From Candidatus Latescibacterota bacterium (lineage in GTDB: Bacteria > Latescibacterota > 4484-107): a stretch of DNA of 8,053 bases. The stretch lies in NCBI GenBank assembly GCA_030613045.1, contig JAUWMS010000091.1, forward strand, positions 1-8,053. Direction: 5' to 3'. A program made the translations under genes and the position numbers. Positions 1-8,053 of this stretch are shown here, piece after piece. Each line of letters opens with the position of its first letter. Within the stretch, counting starts at the first letter, position 1. The notes under the pieces were generated by a model that was not told the origin of the DNA, made no database searches, and saw only the letters and a list, made by a program, of their open reading frames with translations.

Positions 1-230
1 GGAGCGACCTGTCCGGCGTGCTGCGTCCGTTTTCGGAAATTAAAACGGTGCTGGAAAAAGCGGGCGCCCCAACCCACGTTGCCGATCTGGGCCTGGATCA
101 CCAAGCTTTGCGCGAAGCCCTTCTGAACGCCAAAGACATCCGGGCGCGATACACCGTCCTGGATTTCGCCCACGAGTTGGGACTTTTGATTCCGCTGGCC
201 GACAGGGTGATTGAGGAAAGCGGGGTATAA
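1..230 (+). CDS. Probable sn-glycerol-1-phosphate dehydrogenase (AraM/EgsA-like), C-terminal fragment
   Basis: This reading frame is open from the window edge (first full codon at 3) to the TAA at 228-230, so the gene begins upstream and only about 75 C-terminal residues are visible. The segment is helical, with a stretch reading IRARYTVLDFAHELGLL near its end. That pattern matches my recollection of the C-terminal helical domain of the iron/nickel-dependent glycerol-1-phosphate dehydrogenases (AraM in Bacillus, EgsA in archaea), which reduce dihydroxyacetone phosphate to sn-glycerol-1-phosphate using NAD(P)H in the cytoplasm. The NAD-binding N-terminal domain and the metal ligands lie outside the window, so the activity cannot be checked. 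Another member of the iron-containing alcohol dehydrogenase/dehydroquinate synthase superfamily remains possible. The GTG at 18-20 is internal and not a real start. The gene converges on the toxin operon, with an inverted repeat and a terminator between them. Confidence 0.6.
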   Translation, partial: SDLSGVLRPFSEIKTVLEKAGAPTHVADLGLDHQALREALLNAKDIRARYTVLDFAHELGLLIPLADRVIEESGV

Positions 231-240
231 TAAAGGTTTT

Positions 241-379
241 GGTCAGCCACTTGAAAAAGCCCGAAAAACGAGGGGACGTAACTCCGCTCGCAACGACAAA
301 ACGACTTTATTATTGTCATTGCGAGGCACGAAGTGCCGGGCGCCATCTCATCTGAGGAACGTTTTGCAAGTGGCTCTGG
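241..379. repeat. Nested inverted-repeat element (MITE/REP-like)
   Basis: An outer 9-bp perfect inverted pair, AGCCACTTG (245-253) and CAAGTGGCT (367-375), encloses an inner 11-bp pair with one mismatch, CTCGCAACGAC (287-297) and GTCATTGCGAG (315-325). A small hairpin GGCAC-GAA-GTGCC lies at 325-337. The inner right arm reads GTCATTGCGAGGCACGAAG, close to the interspersed GTCATTGCGAGGAGCGAAG-type repeat that I recall from intergenic regions of many unrelated bacteria. No open frame here looks like a gene. It sits directly after the dehydrogenase stop and would be transcribed as a folded 3' tail. Confidence 0.55.
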
Positions 380-425
380 TGAGTTCCGTAGAGGGTATGG
401 AAGGCGGCCTTCGGAGGGCATAGAG

Positions 426-457
426 AAACCCCCGGAGTCAGAAGCGTCCGGGGGTTT
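426..457. terminator. Probable bidirectional intrinsic terminator between convergent genes
   Basis: AAACCCCCGGA (426-436) and TCCGGGGGTTT (447-457) form a perfect 11-bp stem with a 10-nt loop. The stem ends in A/T pairs, so either strand ends its hairpin in a short U run, and on the minus strand the run continues as TTTCTCT. It lies between the plus-strand dehydrogenase (stop at 230) and the minus-strand toxin (stop at 485-487), as expected for a terminator shared by convergent genes. Confidence 0.7.
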
Positions 458-484
458 GGGGAAATCCCGTTTGGCAGAAAGGGA

Positions 485-883
485 TTACATCAGACCAACA
501 ATTCTGCAAAATATCGCGCGGATTTTTGTCATCTCTTCGCCATTTTTGTCTAATTGAGCTACTTTTCTGATCAGAAAGTTTTTGAGGATCGGCTGAGTAA
601 GGTGAACGAGGGCTACGGAGGATTTGTTTGGGATGTCCTCACTAAATCGGGGGTAAATCACCAGCGTAGATGGCGTGTTTTCCCCTCTGTGGGAAAGCAG
701 GATAACTAACGCGGAGTGAAGGTGATGCGCCTTGTTCAGTGCATCAGCCTGGATAACCAGGGCGTAGCGCTGGGAATGGAATTTGCGCTGGACAGCGGAG
801 ATATTATCTTCGGGGAATTTGATGATGGGATTTTTGGGATCATCGAAGACGGCATAAATGCCACCATATTCAGCCTTTACCAT
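485..883 (-). CDS. PemK/MazF-like toxin (probable mRNA endoribonuclease), second gene of a Panacea toxin-antitoxin operon
   Basis: This encodes 132 residues. The strand pattern RYALVIQADALN (39-50), a middle segment with VILLS (60-64), and SSVALVHLTQPILKNFL (88-104) followed by the helix M118-L131 match the PemK/MazF fold, whose members cut mRNA in the cytoplasm and are held inactive by a partner antitoxin. The first strand appears to be GGIYAVF (7-13). About 25 residues then separate it from the second strand, longer than the short arginine-rich loop usual in MazF, so substrate choice or catalysis may differ. The ATG is set by GGAG five nt upstream and overlaps the last 14 nt of the antitoxin gene, which implies coupled translation. 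Family assignment rests on pattern recognition. Ribonuclease activity is inferred from the family and no catalytic residue could be fixed with certainty. Confidence 0.7.
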   Translation of the reverse strand: MVKAEYGGIYAVFDDPKNPIIKFPEDNISAVQRKFHSQRYALVIQADALNKAHHLHSALVILLSHRGENTPSTLVIYPRFSEDIPNKSSVALVHLTQPILKNFLIRKVAQLDKNGEEMTKIRAIFCRIVGLM

Positions 884-1565
884 ATAGGCTCCATATGGGC
901 GTCTCCTGATTTAAACCGGCCTGATTGGTCGCTTGCAGGAAAGGGAGAAAATTGCCCCAAACCTCCAAGTCGCGTTCGGCATCTTGCTTGCTATATGGCT
1001 TTGCCTTCCGAAGATGATCCCTATAAACTCTGCGGGATTCGGCCATCGAATCGAGATCTGCTTCCGTGAGATATGGGGGGACTAAGACATATCCACCAAG
1101 TTTAAGTCCTGTTTTCTCCTCATCTTCGGCATACCGAATCATTGGGAGAGTTTGGTAGCTGAGCCCTTTCATAATTTCGGTTGCATCATATAGATTGGCT
1201 TTTATGATCTCCGAACATTTGGCTATAACAGGAAGAAAGACTTCAAGTTCGATCTCAGTGAACACGTGATCGCAGGCTGTGTTGGGGCCTGGAGAAAAGG
1301 ATTTCCCCTTATGTCGGCAGGATGTTGTGATAAACTTTTTTTCTTCCAGCCTGGCAAACCAACCTTTGTAATTGGAGGGTACCGGCCCCATAGGTAATCT
1401 TATAATGGGGATCTCAGTAGCAGGTTCTCCAAACTTGATGTAGTACTCCAGTTCTGAGAAATAGATCAACTTAACGAACTGGACGGTTGTTATCCCAGGT
1501 ACTGTGGCCAGAATCAAACGAACGAGCCCGGCAAATCGTTCTTGAACAGGAGTTTTTTTTGCCAT
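870..1565 (-). CDS. Panacea-domain (DUF4065/SocA-like) antitoxin
   Basis: This encodes 231 residues, the first gene of a two-gene operon. The signature VKLIYFSELEYY (31-42), followed by IIRLPMGPVPSNY (54-66), is the recognisable N-terminal part of the Panacea/DUF4065 domain, which runs to roughly residue 165. The last 65 residues, rich in charged and aromatic positions, form an extension that may contact the toxin. Panacea proteins are known as a promiscuous antitoxin family in which one scaffold neutralises toxins of many unrelated folds; SocA, a proteolytic adaptor for its toxin, is a relative. The ATG at 1565 follows AAGGGGG with an 8-nt gap. The antitoxin-first order and the overlap with the toxin gene support a type II pair. 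No helix-turn-helix is obvious, so DNA binding by this protein is uncertain. Confidence 0.8.
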   Translation of the reverse strand: MAKKTPVQERFAGLVRLILATVPGITTVQFVKLIYFSELEYYIKFGEPATEIPIIRLPMGPVPSNYKGWFARLEEKKFITTSCRHKGKSFSPGPNTACDHVFTEIELEVFLPVIAKCSEIIKANLYDATEIMKGLSYQTLPMIRYAEDEEKTGLKLGGYVLVPPYLTEADLDSMAESRRVYRDHLRKAKPYSKQDAERDLEVWGNFLPFLQATNQAGLNQETPIWSLYGKG

Positions 1566-1589
1566 ATCAGTTTCCCCCTTTACGCTACA

Positions 1590-1618
1590 AATATTGGCAA
1601 GATTCCGAGCATTGTCAA
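1590..1618 (-). promoter_or_regulatory. Sigma-70-type promoter of the toxin-antitoxin operon
   Basis: On the minus strand a perfect -35 box TTGACA (1618-1613) is followed by a 17-nt spacer and AATATT (1595-1590), a 4/6 match to the -10 consensus. Transcription would start near 1583, giving a short leader of about 18 nt before the antitoxin ATG. The inverted pair GTCAA (1614-1618) and TTGAC (1626-1630) covers the -35 box and could be an operator for autoregulation. Confidence 0.65.
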
Positions 1619-1709
1619 GTAGAATTTGACCTCAAAGCGGAAAATTTCCCGGAGGAGCACTACAAATCCATCCATAAAAAGTGGGCAGCGCAAAAAAAGG
1701 AGGTGCAAC

Positions 1710-2033
1710 ATGGGTATCCAAAAAAACGAAGCGATGGGGAACGCCAACGTCCAACAGACTGCGGGCCTGAATGATTTGCAGTCCCAAAGCATTCTCACTG
1801 GCATGGAGGAGTTGAAGAAGCACATTGCGCGGCTGAAGTTAGAGCCGGAAGAAAAATCCAACCTCGAAGCGGAAGTCCGGACCATCGAGGCCCAGATCGG
1901 CTCTTCGGAACCGAAGACTTCCATTTTGGACGAATCCCTCGGTTCGATGCGAGCGATCTTAGAAGTCGCCGAGGTCAAAGCGCCGAAGATCATCTCGGCC
2001 ATCGCGAACATCGAGAACCTGCTTGGGGCTTGA
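1710..2033 (+). CDS. Small helical protein of unknown function, divergent from the toxin-antitoxin operon
   Basis: This encodes 107 residues. The start is chosen at ATG 1710 because a near-ideal GGAGGT lies five nt upstream; the frame is open further upstream but without a ribosome site. The N-terminal 20 residues are polar and low in hydrophobics. Residues 20-63 look like two amphipathic helices, LQSQSILTGMEELKKHIARL and then EEKSNLEAEVRTIEAQI. After a short SSEPKT turn, a third segment (ILDESLGSMRAILEVAE) and a hydrophobic end (IISAIANIENLLGA) follow. There is no signal peptide, no clear membrane span and no catalytic motif. The pattern of an 'acidic helix, EVxTIEAQL, xxPK, IxESLxSIRxILE' resembles a helical module I recall in stand-alone hypothetical proteins and at the end of some multidomain defence-like proteins, but I cannot name it. 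It starts 144 nt from the divergent antitoxin gene. Confidence 0.75.
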   Translation: MGIQKNEAMGNANVQQTAGLNDLQSQSILTGMEELKKHIARLKLEPEEKSNLEAEVRTIEAQIGSSEPKTSILDESLGSMRAILEVAEVKAPKIISAIANIENLLGA

Positions 2034-2102
2034 GTCCGGTTTCAAGTTTTCGTTCATTTTTGGGCAAGTTTCATCTTGAAAGGAAATCCCCCTGGCCGCT
2101 TC

Positions 2103-2127
2103 CCCGATTTTGTGGCATCGGGATTTT
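2103..2127 (+). terminator. Possible weak terminator after the small helical gene
   Basis: CCCGAT (2103-2108) and ATCGGG (2117-2122) form a 6-bp stem with an 8-nt loop, followed by ATTTT. An alternative fold pairs AAATCCC (2084-2090) with GGGATTT (2120-2126). The stem is short and the U run is only four bases, so termination would be partial. Confidence 0.35.
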
Positions 2128-2158
2128 GTAACGCCGTTGCTAAGCCTTGGGGGGCTCA

Positions 2159-2184
2159 GGTTCGGGAAAACAATTTTCCGAACC
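2159..2184. other. Stem-loop in the spacer upstream of PFOR
   Basis: GGTTCGG (2159-2165) pairs with CCGAACC (2178-2184), and after a one-base bulge (G2166) AAAA (2167-2170) pairs with TTTT (2174-2177) around a CAA loop. No U tract follows, so it does not look like an ordinary terminator. It lies upstream of the predicted PFOR promoter; a role in 3'-end protection or protein binding is possible but not shown. Confidence 0.5.
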
Positions 2185-2240
2185 AACCAGGAAACGTGCG
2201 CGAACGGTTAGGAGAATTATGAAGCATGCCCATTTTTTTC

Positions 2241-2269
2241 TTTACAAACAGACGAATTTATGTTATTTT
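2241..2269 (+). promoter_or_regulatory. nifJ: Sigma-70-type promoter of the PFOR gene
   Basis: TTTACA (2241-2246, 5/6 of the -35 consensus), a 17-nt spacer, and TATTTT (2264-2269, 4/6 of the -10 consensus) sit in a T-rich stretch. Initiation near 2276 would give a leader of about 130 nt before the PFOR start, long enough to hold regulatory structure, although no known riboswitch is recognisable. Confidence 0.55.
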
Positions 2270-2382
2270 TAAGATCTCGATTCTACGAATTTTTTGCCAC
2301 GTTTCCATTCATTATGGTGTTTGTTGCCCCTCGGACGAAACACGAAAACCGGGGATACGTTGCAGGGTTGGCTGAACGCTGA

Positions 2383-5922
<3,540 letters not shown>

Positions 5923-5962
5923 TTTTTTCCCGAAGCGTTGCTTCCTGAAACAGCGCGAGAAG

Positions 5963-5997
5963 AAAAAGGCCATCGGCGATAGGCGGATGGCCTTTTT
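5963..5997 (+). terminator. Intrinsic terminator of the PFOR gene
   Basis: AAAAAGGCCATC (5963-5974) and GATGGCCTTTTT (5986-5997) form a perfect 12-bp stem with an 11-nt loop. The GC-rich 7-bp core is followed directly by a T5 run and, after CGC, another T5 run. A smaller hairpin GAAGC-GTT-GCTTC lies at 5932-5944. The A tract on the left arm would let it work on the other strand too, but no gene approaches from that side. Confidence 0.9.
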
Positions 5998-6010
5998 CGC
6001 TTTTTATGAT

Positions 6011-6300
6011 TCACCGCAAAGTGCGCAAAGGAACGACAGGTTAGTACGAGTTTTGCACTTAGACGGCCGGAATCACTGATCTCACTGATACGCACTGATA
6101 ACACCGATCCCATCTCCGCCTCTTCCGGTGGGGATGAGGTGGCGGGATCACTGCTATCAGTGGTATTATCAGTGTCATCGGTGGTTCCGGAGGTTGAGCT
6201 AAGTGAAAAATCCGTAAGGTTAAGGGTGAGCATGGTGGGATGGTCTCAACCTCAACCTTTGTCTTTGAAGTGCTTTGCGTTCTCTGCGGCTTTGCGGTGA
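6011..6300. repeat. Outer inverted pair built from CGCAAAG units, enclosing other repeats
   Basis: The left arm (6011-6035) starts TCACCGCAAAG and repeats the core CGCAAAG at a 9-bp step (6015-6021 and 6024-6030). The right arm (about 6270-6300) carries the reverse complement units CTTTGCG and CTTTGCGG and ends CTTTGCGGTGA, an exact 11-nt match to the left end (6290-6300). Inside lie the CACTGAT hairpin (6067-6190) and a further inverted pair AGGTTGAG (6191-6198) with two overlapping copies of CTCAACCT (6245-6258). The whole occupies most of the 345-nt gap between PFOR and purB and holds no recognisable gene. Confidence 0.75.
6067..6190. repeat. Long imperfect palindrome of CACTGAT units
   Basis: The left arm (6067-6108) begins CCGGAATCACTGAT and carries CACTGAT three times plus a CACCGAT variant, at steps of 9, 10 and 9 bp. 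The right arm (6147-6190) carries the reverse complement, including ATCAGTG twice and ATCGGTG, and ends GGTTCCGG. The arms of about 42-44 nt pair over nearly their full length with a few mismatches and small length differences. A GC-rich centre (6109-6146) with CCC/GGG ends is the loop. As RNA it would form one very long hairpin in the purB leader if transcribed. Confidence 0.8.
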
Positions 6301-6342
6301 TTTTTTTTCATTTCTAAATCGAAGCGGCCTAAGGAGGCGACT

Positions 6343-7803
6343 ATGCCAGACGGAAATGCCGGATCGAAGGACGGCGAAAATTACGAGAATCCCTTGATCA
6401 CGCGCTATGCGAGCCGGGAGATGAGCGCTAATTTTTCGCCGGAGCAAAAGTTCAGGACGTGGCGCAAGTTGTGGATCGCATTGGCGGAGAGCCAGATGGA
6501 GCTGGGACTTCCGATCCGCCGGGAGCAGATCGAGGAGTTGAAGGCACATCGGGATGATCTCAACCTAAAGGTGGCCAGGGAGCGGGAGCGGGCGGTTCGG
6601 CACGACGTGATGGCGCACGTGTACGCGTATGGGCTCCAATGTCCGAAGGCCAAGCCGATCCTTCATTTGGGCGCGACGAGCGCCTTTGTGGGGGACAATA
6701 CGGATTTGATCCAGATTCGGGATGGGCTCAACATCCTGAAGAAGCGACTGGTGGGTGTGATCGCCGCGCTACGGGCGTTTGCGTTGGAGTATAGGGAACT
6801 GCCCACGCTCGGGTTTACGCATTTTCAGCCGGCGCAGCTGACTACGGTGGGGAAGCGGGCGACGTTGTGGCTTCAGGAGTTTGTGATGGATTTGGAGGAG
6901 GTGGATCGGCGGTTGGAGGGGCTTCGGTTCCGGGGCGCCAAGGGGACTACGGGGACGCAGGCGAGTTTTCTCGCGCTCTTCGGAGGCGACGAGGAGAAGG
7001 TGCGGGCGCTGGACCGGTCGGTGTCGGAGAAGATGGGGTTTTCATCCCAGTTTATGGTGACCGGGCAGACGTACTCAAGGAAGGTGGATGCCCAGGTGGC
7101 CGCGACGCTCTCCGGGATCGCGCAGTCCGCGCATAAGTTTAGTAATGACATGCGCCTGTTGCAGCATCTCAAGGAGGTGGAGGAGCCGTTCGAGGCGCAC
7201 CAGATCGGGTCGTCGGCGATGCCGTACAAGCGGAATCCGATGCGGTCGGAGCGGATTGCGGCGCTGGCGCGGTACGTGATCACGCTGTCGCTGAGTCCGG
7301 CCTTTACCGCAGCGGAGCTGTGGTTCGAGCGGACGCTGGACGATTCCGCGAACAAGCGGTTGTCCATCCCGGAGGCGTTTTTGGCGGTGGATGGCATTTT
7401 GATCCTGTGCCGGAACGTGGCTTCGGGGCTGGTGGTGTATCCGAAAATGATCGCGCGGCGGATTCGGGAGGAGTTGCCGTTTATGGCCACGGAGGCGATT
7501 TTGATGGCGGCAGTCGGGCGCGGCGGAGACCGGCAGGAATTGCACGAGCGGCTTCGGGTGCTGGCGATGGAGGCGGGAAGAAGGGTGAAGGAGCACGGAG
7601 AGGAGAACGATTTTATTGAGCGCGTGGCCCAAGATCCCGCGTTCGGGATGACGCAGGAGGCGTTGGAGGCGATCCTCGATCCGAAAGCGTTTGTGGGGCG
7701 TGCGCCCGCGCAGGTGAAGGAATTTATCGCGCAGGAGGTGGACCCGATTCTGGAGCGGAATGGGGAGGAGTTGGGAGCGGGGGAGGAGGAGGTGAGAGTG
7801 TAG
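6343..7803 (+). CDS. purB: Adenylosuccinate lyase, long animal-like type, complete
   Basis: PurB acts twice in purine synthesis, removing fumarate from SAICAR and from adenylosuccinate; it is a cytoplasmic homotetramer of the fumarase/aspartase superfamily. All signature parts are present in 486 residues: RHDVMAH (His87), [12 protein letters not shown] (Thr112, Ser113), [16 protein letters not shown] (the conserved catalytic His160), and the flexible loop [12 protein letters not shown] with the catalytic serine at 290 or 291. Position by position it resembles human ADSL as I recall it (484 residues, equivalents shifted by one), rather than the roughly 430-residue Bacillus form. AAGGAGG lies five nt before the ATG. 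The first 13 or so residues are a polar extension and the last 15 an acidic tail. The coding strand is strongly G-rich compared with PFOR. Intergenic repeats flank it on both sides, and no other purine gene is in the window. Confidence 0.96.
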   Translation: MPDGNAGSKDGENYENPLITRYASREMSANFSPEQKFRTWRKLWIALAESQMELGLPIRREQIEELKAHRDDLNLKVARERERAVRHDVMAHVYAYGLQCPKAKPILHLGATSAFVGDNTDLIQIRDGLNILKKRLVGVIAALRAFALEYRELPTLGFTHFQPAQLTTVGKRATLWLQEFVMDLEEVDRRLEGLRFRGAKGTTGTQASFLALFGGDEEKVRALDRSVSEKMGFSSQFMVTGQTYSRKVDAQVAATLSGIAQSAHKFSNDMRLLQHLKEVEEPFEAHQIGSSAMPYKRNPMRSERIAALARYVITLSLSPAFTAAELWFERTLDDSANKRLSIPEAFLAVDGILILCRNVASGLVVYPKMIARRIREELPFMATEAILMAAVGRGGDRQELHERLRVLAMEAGRRVKEHGEENDFIERVAQDPAFGMTQEALEAILDPKAFVGRAPAQVKEFIAQEVDPILERNGEELGAGEEEVRV

Positions 7804-7829
7804 GGAGGACAATTTCAAAGATTTCAAAG

Positions 7830-7847
7830 ATTGCCAAAATTGCCAAA
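7830..7847 (+). repeat. Two-copy 9-bp tandem repeat ATTGCCAAA
   Basis: ATTGCCAAA occurs twice head to tail (7830-7838, 7839-7847). It continues the same 9-bp phase as the two preceding ATTTCAAAG copies, so four 9-bp units of two kinds lie in one register. Confidence 0.75.
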
Positions 7848-7853
7848 ATTTAG

Positions 7854-7864
7854 GGGGTGTCCCC
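7854..7864. other. Short GC hairpin after purB
   Basis: GGGG (7854-7857) and CCCC (7861-7864) flank TGT, about 50 nt after the purB stop. No T tract follows, so it is at best a poor terminator. No better terminator for purB was seen before the repeats. Confidence 0.35.
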
Positions 7865-7882
7865 AGATCGTTAGGATAATTC

Positions 7883-7964
7883 GCCATAGAGACACAGGGG
7901 GCACAGAGATGCAGGGAGTTAGAATGGATTCTTGTCTTTCTTGTGTTCTCTGTGGCTCTGTGGC
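7883..7964. repeat. Inner inverted pair of CACAGAG-type units
   Basis: The left arm (7883-7908) reads as degenerate CACAGAG units (CATAGAG, CACAGGG, CACAGAG) at 8-9 bp steps. The right arm (7940-7964) holds the complementary CTCTGTGG units twice and a CTTGTG variant and ends GGC, mirroring the GCC at the left end. The arms pair imperfectly around a 31-nt centre. CACAGAG-type intergenic repeats are, from memory, widespread in unrelated bacteria. Confidence 0.75.
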
Positions 7965-7980
7965 TAAAGATGTAGGCAAT

Positions 7981-8052
7981 CTTTGAAATCTTTGAAATCT
8001 TTGAAATCTTTGAAATCTTTGAAATCTTTGAAATCTTTGAAATCTTTGAAAT
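7981..8052 (+). repeat. Tandem array: eight perfect copies of CTTTGAAAT
   Basis: Eight consecutive identical 9-bp units fill 7981-8052, and the window ends one base later, so the true length is unknown. The same unit in the opposite orientation is present only twice in the matching left arm at 7812-7829. Perfect identity of all copies implies recent expansion by slippage or active homogenisation. Because the unit is a multiple of three and a stop appears in only one of its frames, copy number change would not break most reading frames, but no gene is recognisable across it. Confidence 0.95.
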
Positions 8053-8053
8053 T

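Larger units (their letters stand above)
7811..8053. repeat. Outer inverted pair of ATTTCAAAG / CTTTGAAAT units downstream of purB
   Basis: The left arm 7812-7835 holds two copies of ATTTCAAAG followed by ATTGCC and is an exact 24-nt reverse complement of 7975-7998. The right arm then runs on as a tandem array to the window edge. The sequence ends GAAATT, mirroring the AATTTC with which the left arm begins (7811), so the element may close at or just beyond position 8053. A CACAGAG-type inverted pair is nested inside. The 250 nt after purB contain no recognisable gene. Confidence 0.85.

Noticed and set aside
231..484. A small gene or tRNA between the dehydrogenase and the toxin
   Set aside because: Short open frames there lack ribosome sites and cross the inverted repeats and the terminator; no cloverleaf could be drawn.
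2219..2272. A 17-residue open frame with GGAG four nt before its ATG, upstream of PFOR
   Set aside because: It overlaps the predicted -35 and -10 boxes of PFOR, so it would lie largely outside that transcript; too short to support without conservation.
6292..6320. A promoter for purB (TTGCGG, 17 nt, TAAATC)
   Set aside because: Only about half of each box matches, and the -35 lies inside the repeat arm; spacing alone is not enough.
7075..7887. A 270-codon minus-strand open frame opposite purB
   Set aside because: Antisense to conserved PurB sequence and low in complexity (Arg, His, Leu, Pro, Gln); explained by the purB codon bias.
7830..8053. A CRISPR array at the 3' end
   Set aside because: The units are 9 bp and directly abutting, with no unique spacers, and no cas genes are visible.

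Overview
The window is chromosomal DNA from a bacterium of moderate to high GC content. It carries three metabolic genes, one toxin-antitoxin pair, one small helical protein, and intergenic spaces rich in short inverted and tandem repeats. Pyruvate:ferredoxin oxidoreductase points to anaerobic or microaerobic carbon metabolism. The partial first gene looks like a glycerol-1-phosphate dehydrogenase. The adenylosuccinate lyase is of the long type that resembles animal enzymes. These genes together suggest an environmental bacterium, perhaps of a little-cultured lineage, but the sequence alone does not fix the phylum.

Layout: (1) 1-230, 3' end of a plus-strand dehydrogenase. (2) 231-484, an inverted-repeat element (241-379) and a perfect 11-bp stem (426-457) that probably terminates transcription from both sides, since the flanking genes converge. 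(3) 485-1565, a minus-strand operon of a Panacea (DUF4065/SocA-like) antitoxin followed by a PemK/MazF-like toxin overlapping it by 14 nt, with a good sigma-70-type promoter at 1590-1618. (4) 1710-2033, a divergent plus-strand gene for a 107-residue, mostly helical protein of unknown function. (5) 2034-2406, a 373-nt spacer with stem-loops and a promoter (2241-2269) for the next gene. (6) 2407-5922, complete nifJ/por with all cluster, TPP and substrate residues, closed by a classic terminator (5963-5997). (7) 5998-6342, a spacer largely made of nested inverted repeats. (8) 6343-7803, purB. (9) 7804-8053, a second nested inverted-repeat structure ending in eight perfect copies of a 9-bp unit at the window edge.

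The genes do not form one pathway. PFOR links pyruvate to acetyl-CoA and reduced ferredoxin, PurB acts in purine synthesis, the first gene may act in glycerophosphate/lipid synthesis, and the toxin-antitoxin pair is an accessory module. The most unusual part is the intergenic DNA. On both sides of purB, different 7-bp cores spaced at about 9 bp are arranged as tandem runs, each facing its reverse complement, and one such pair is nested inside another. No wholly new protein system is evident. The repeat architecture and the toxin-antitoxin locus with its uncharacterised divergent neighbour are the best leads.
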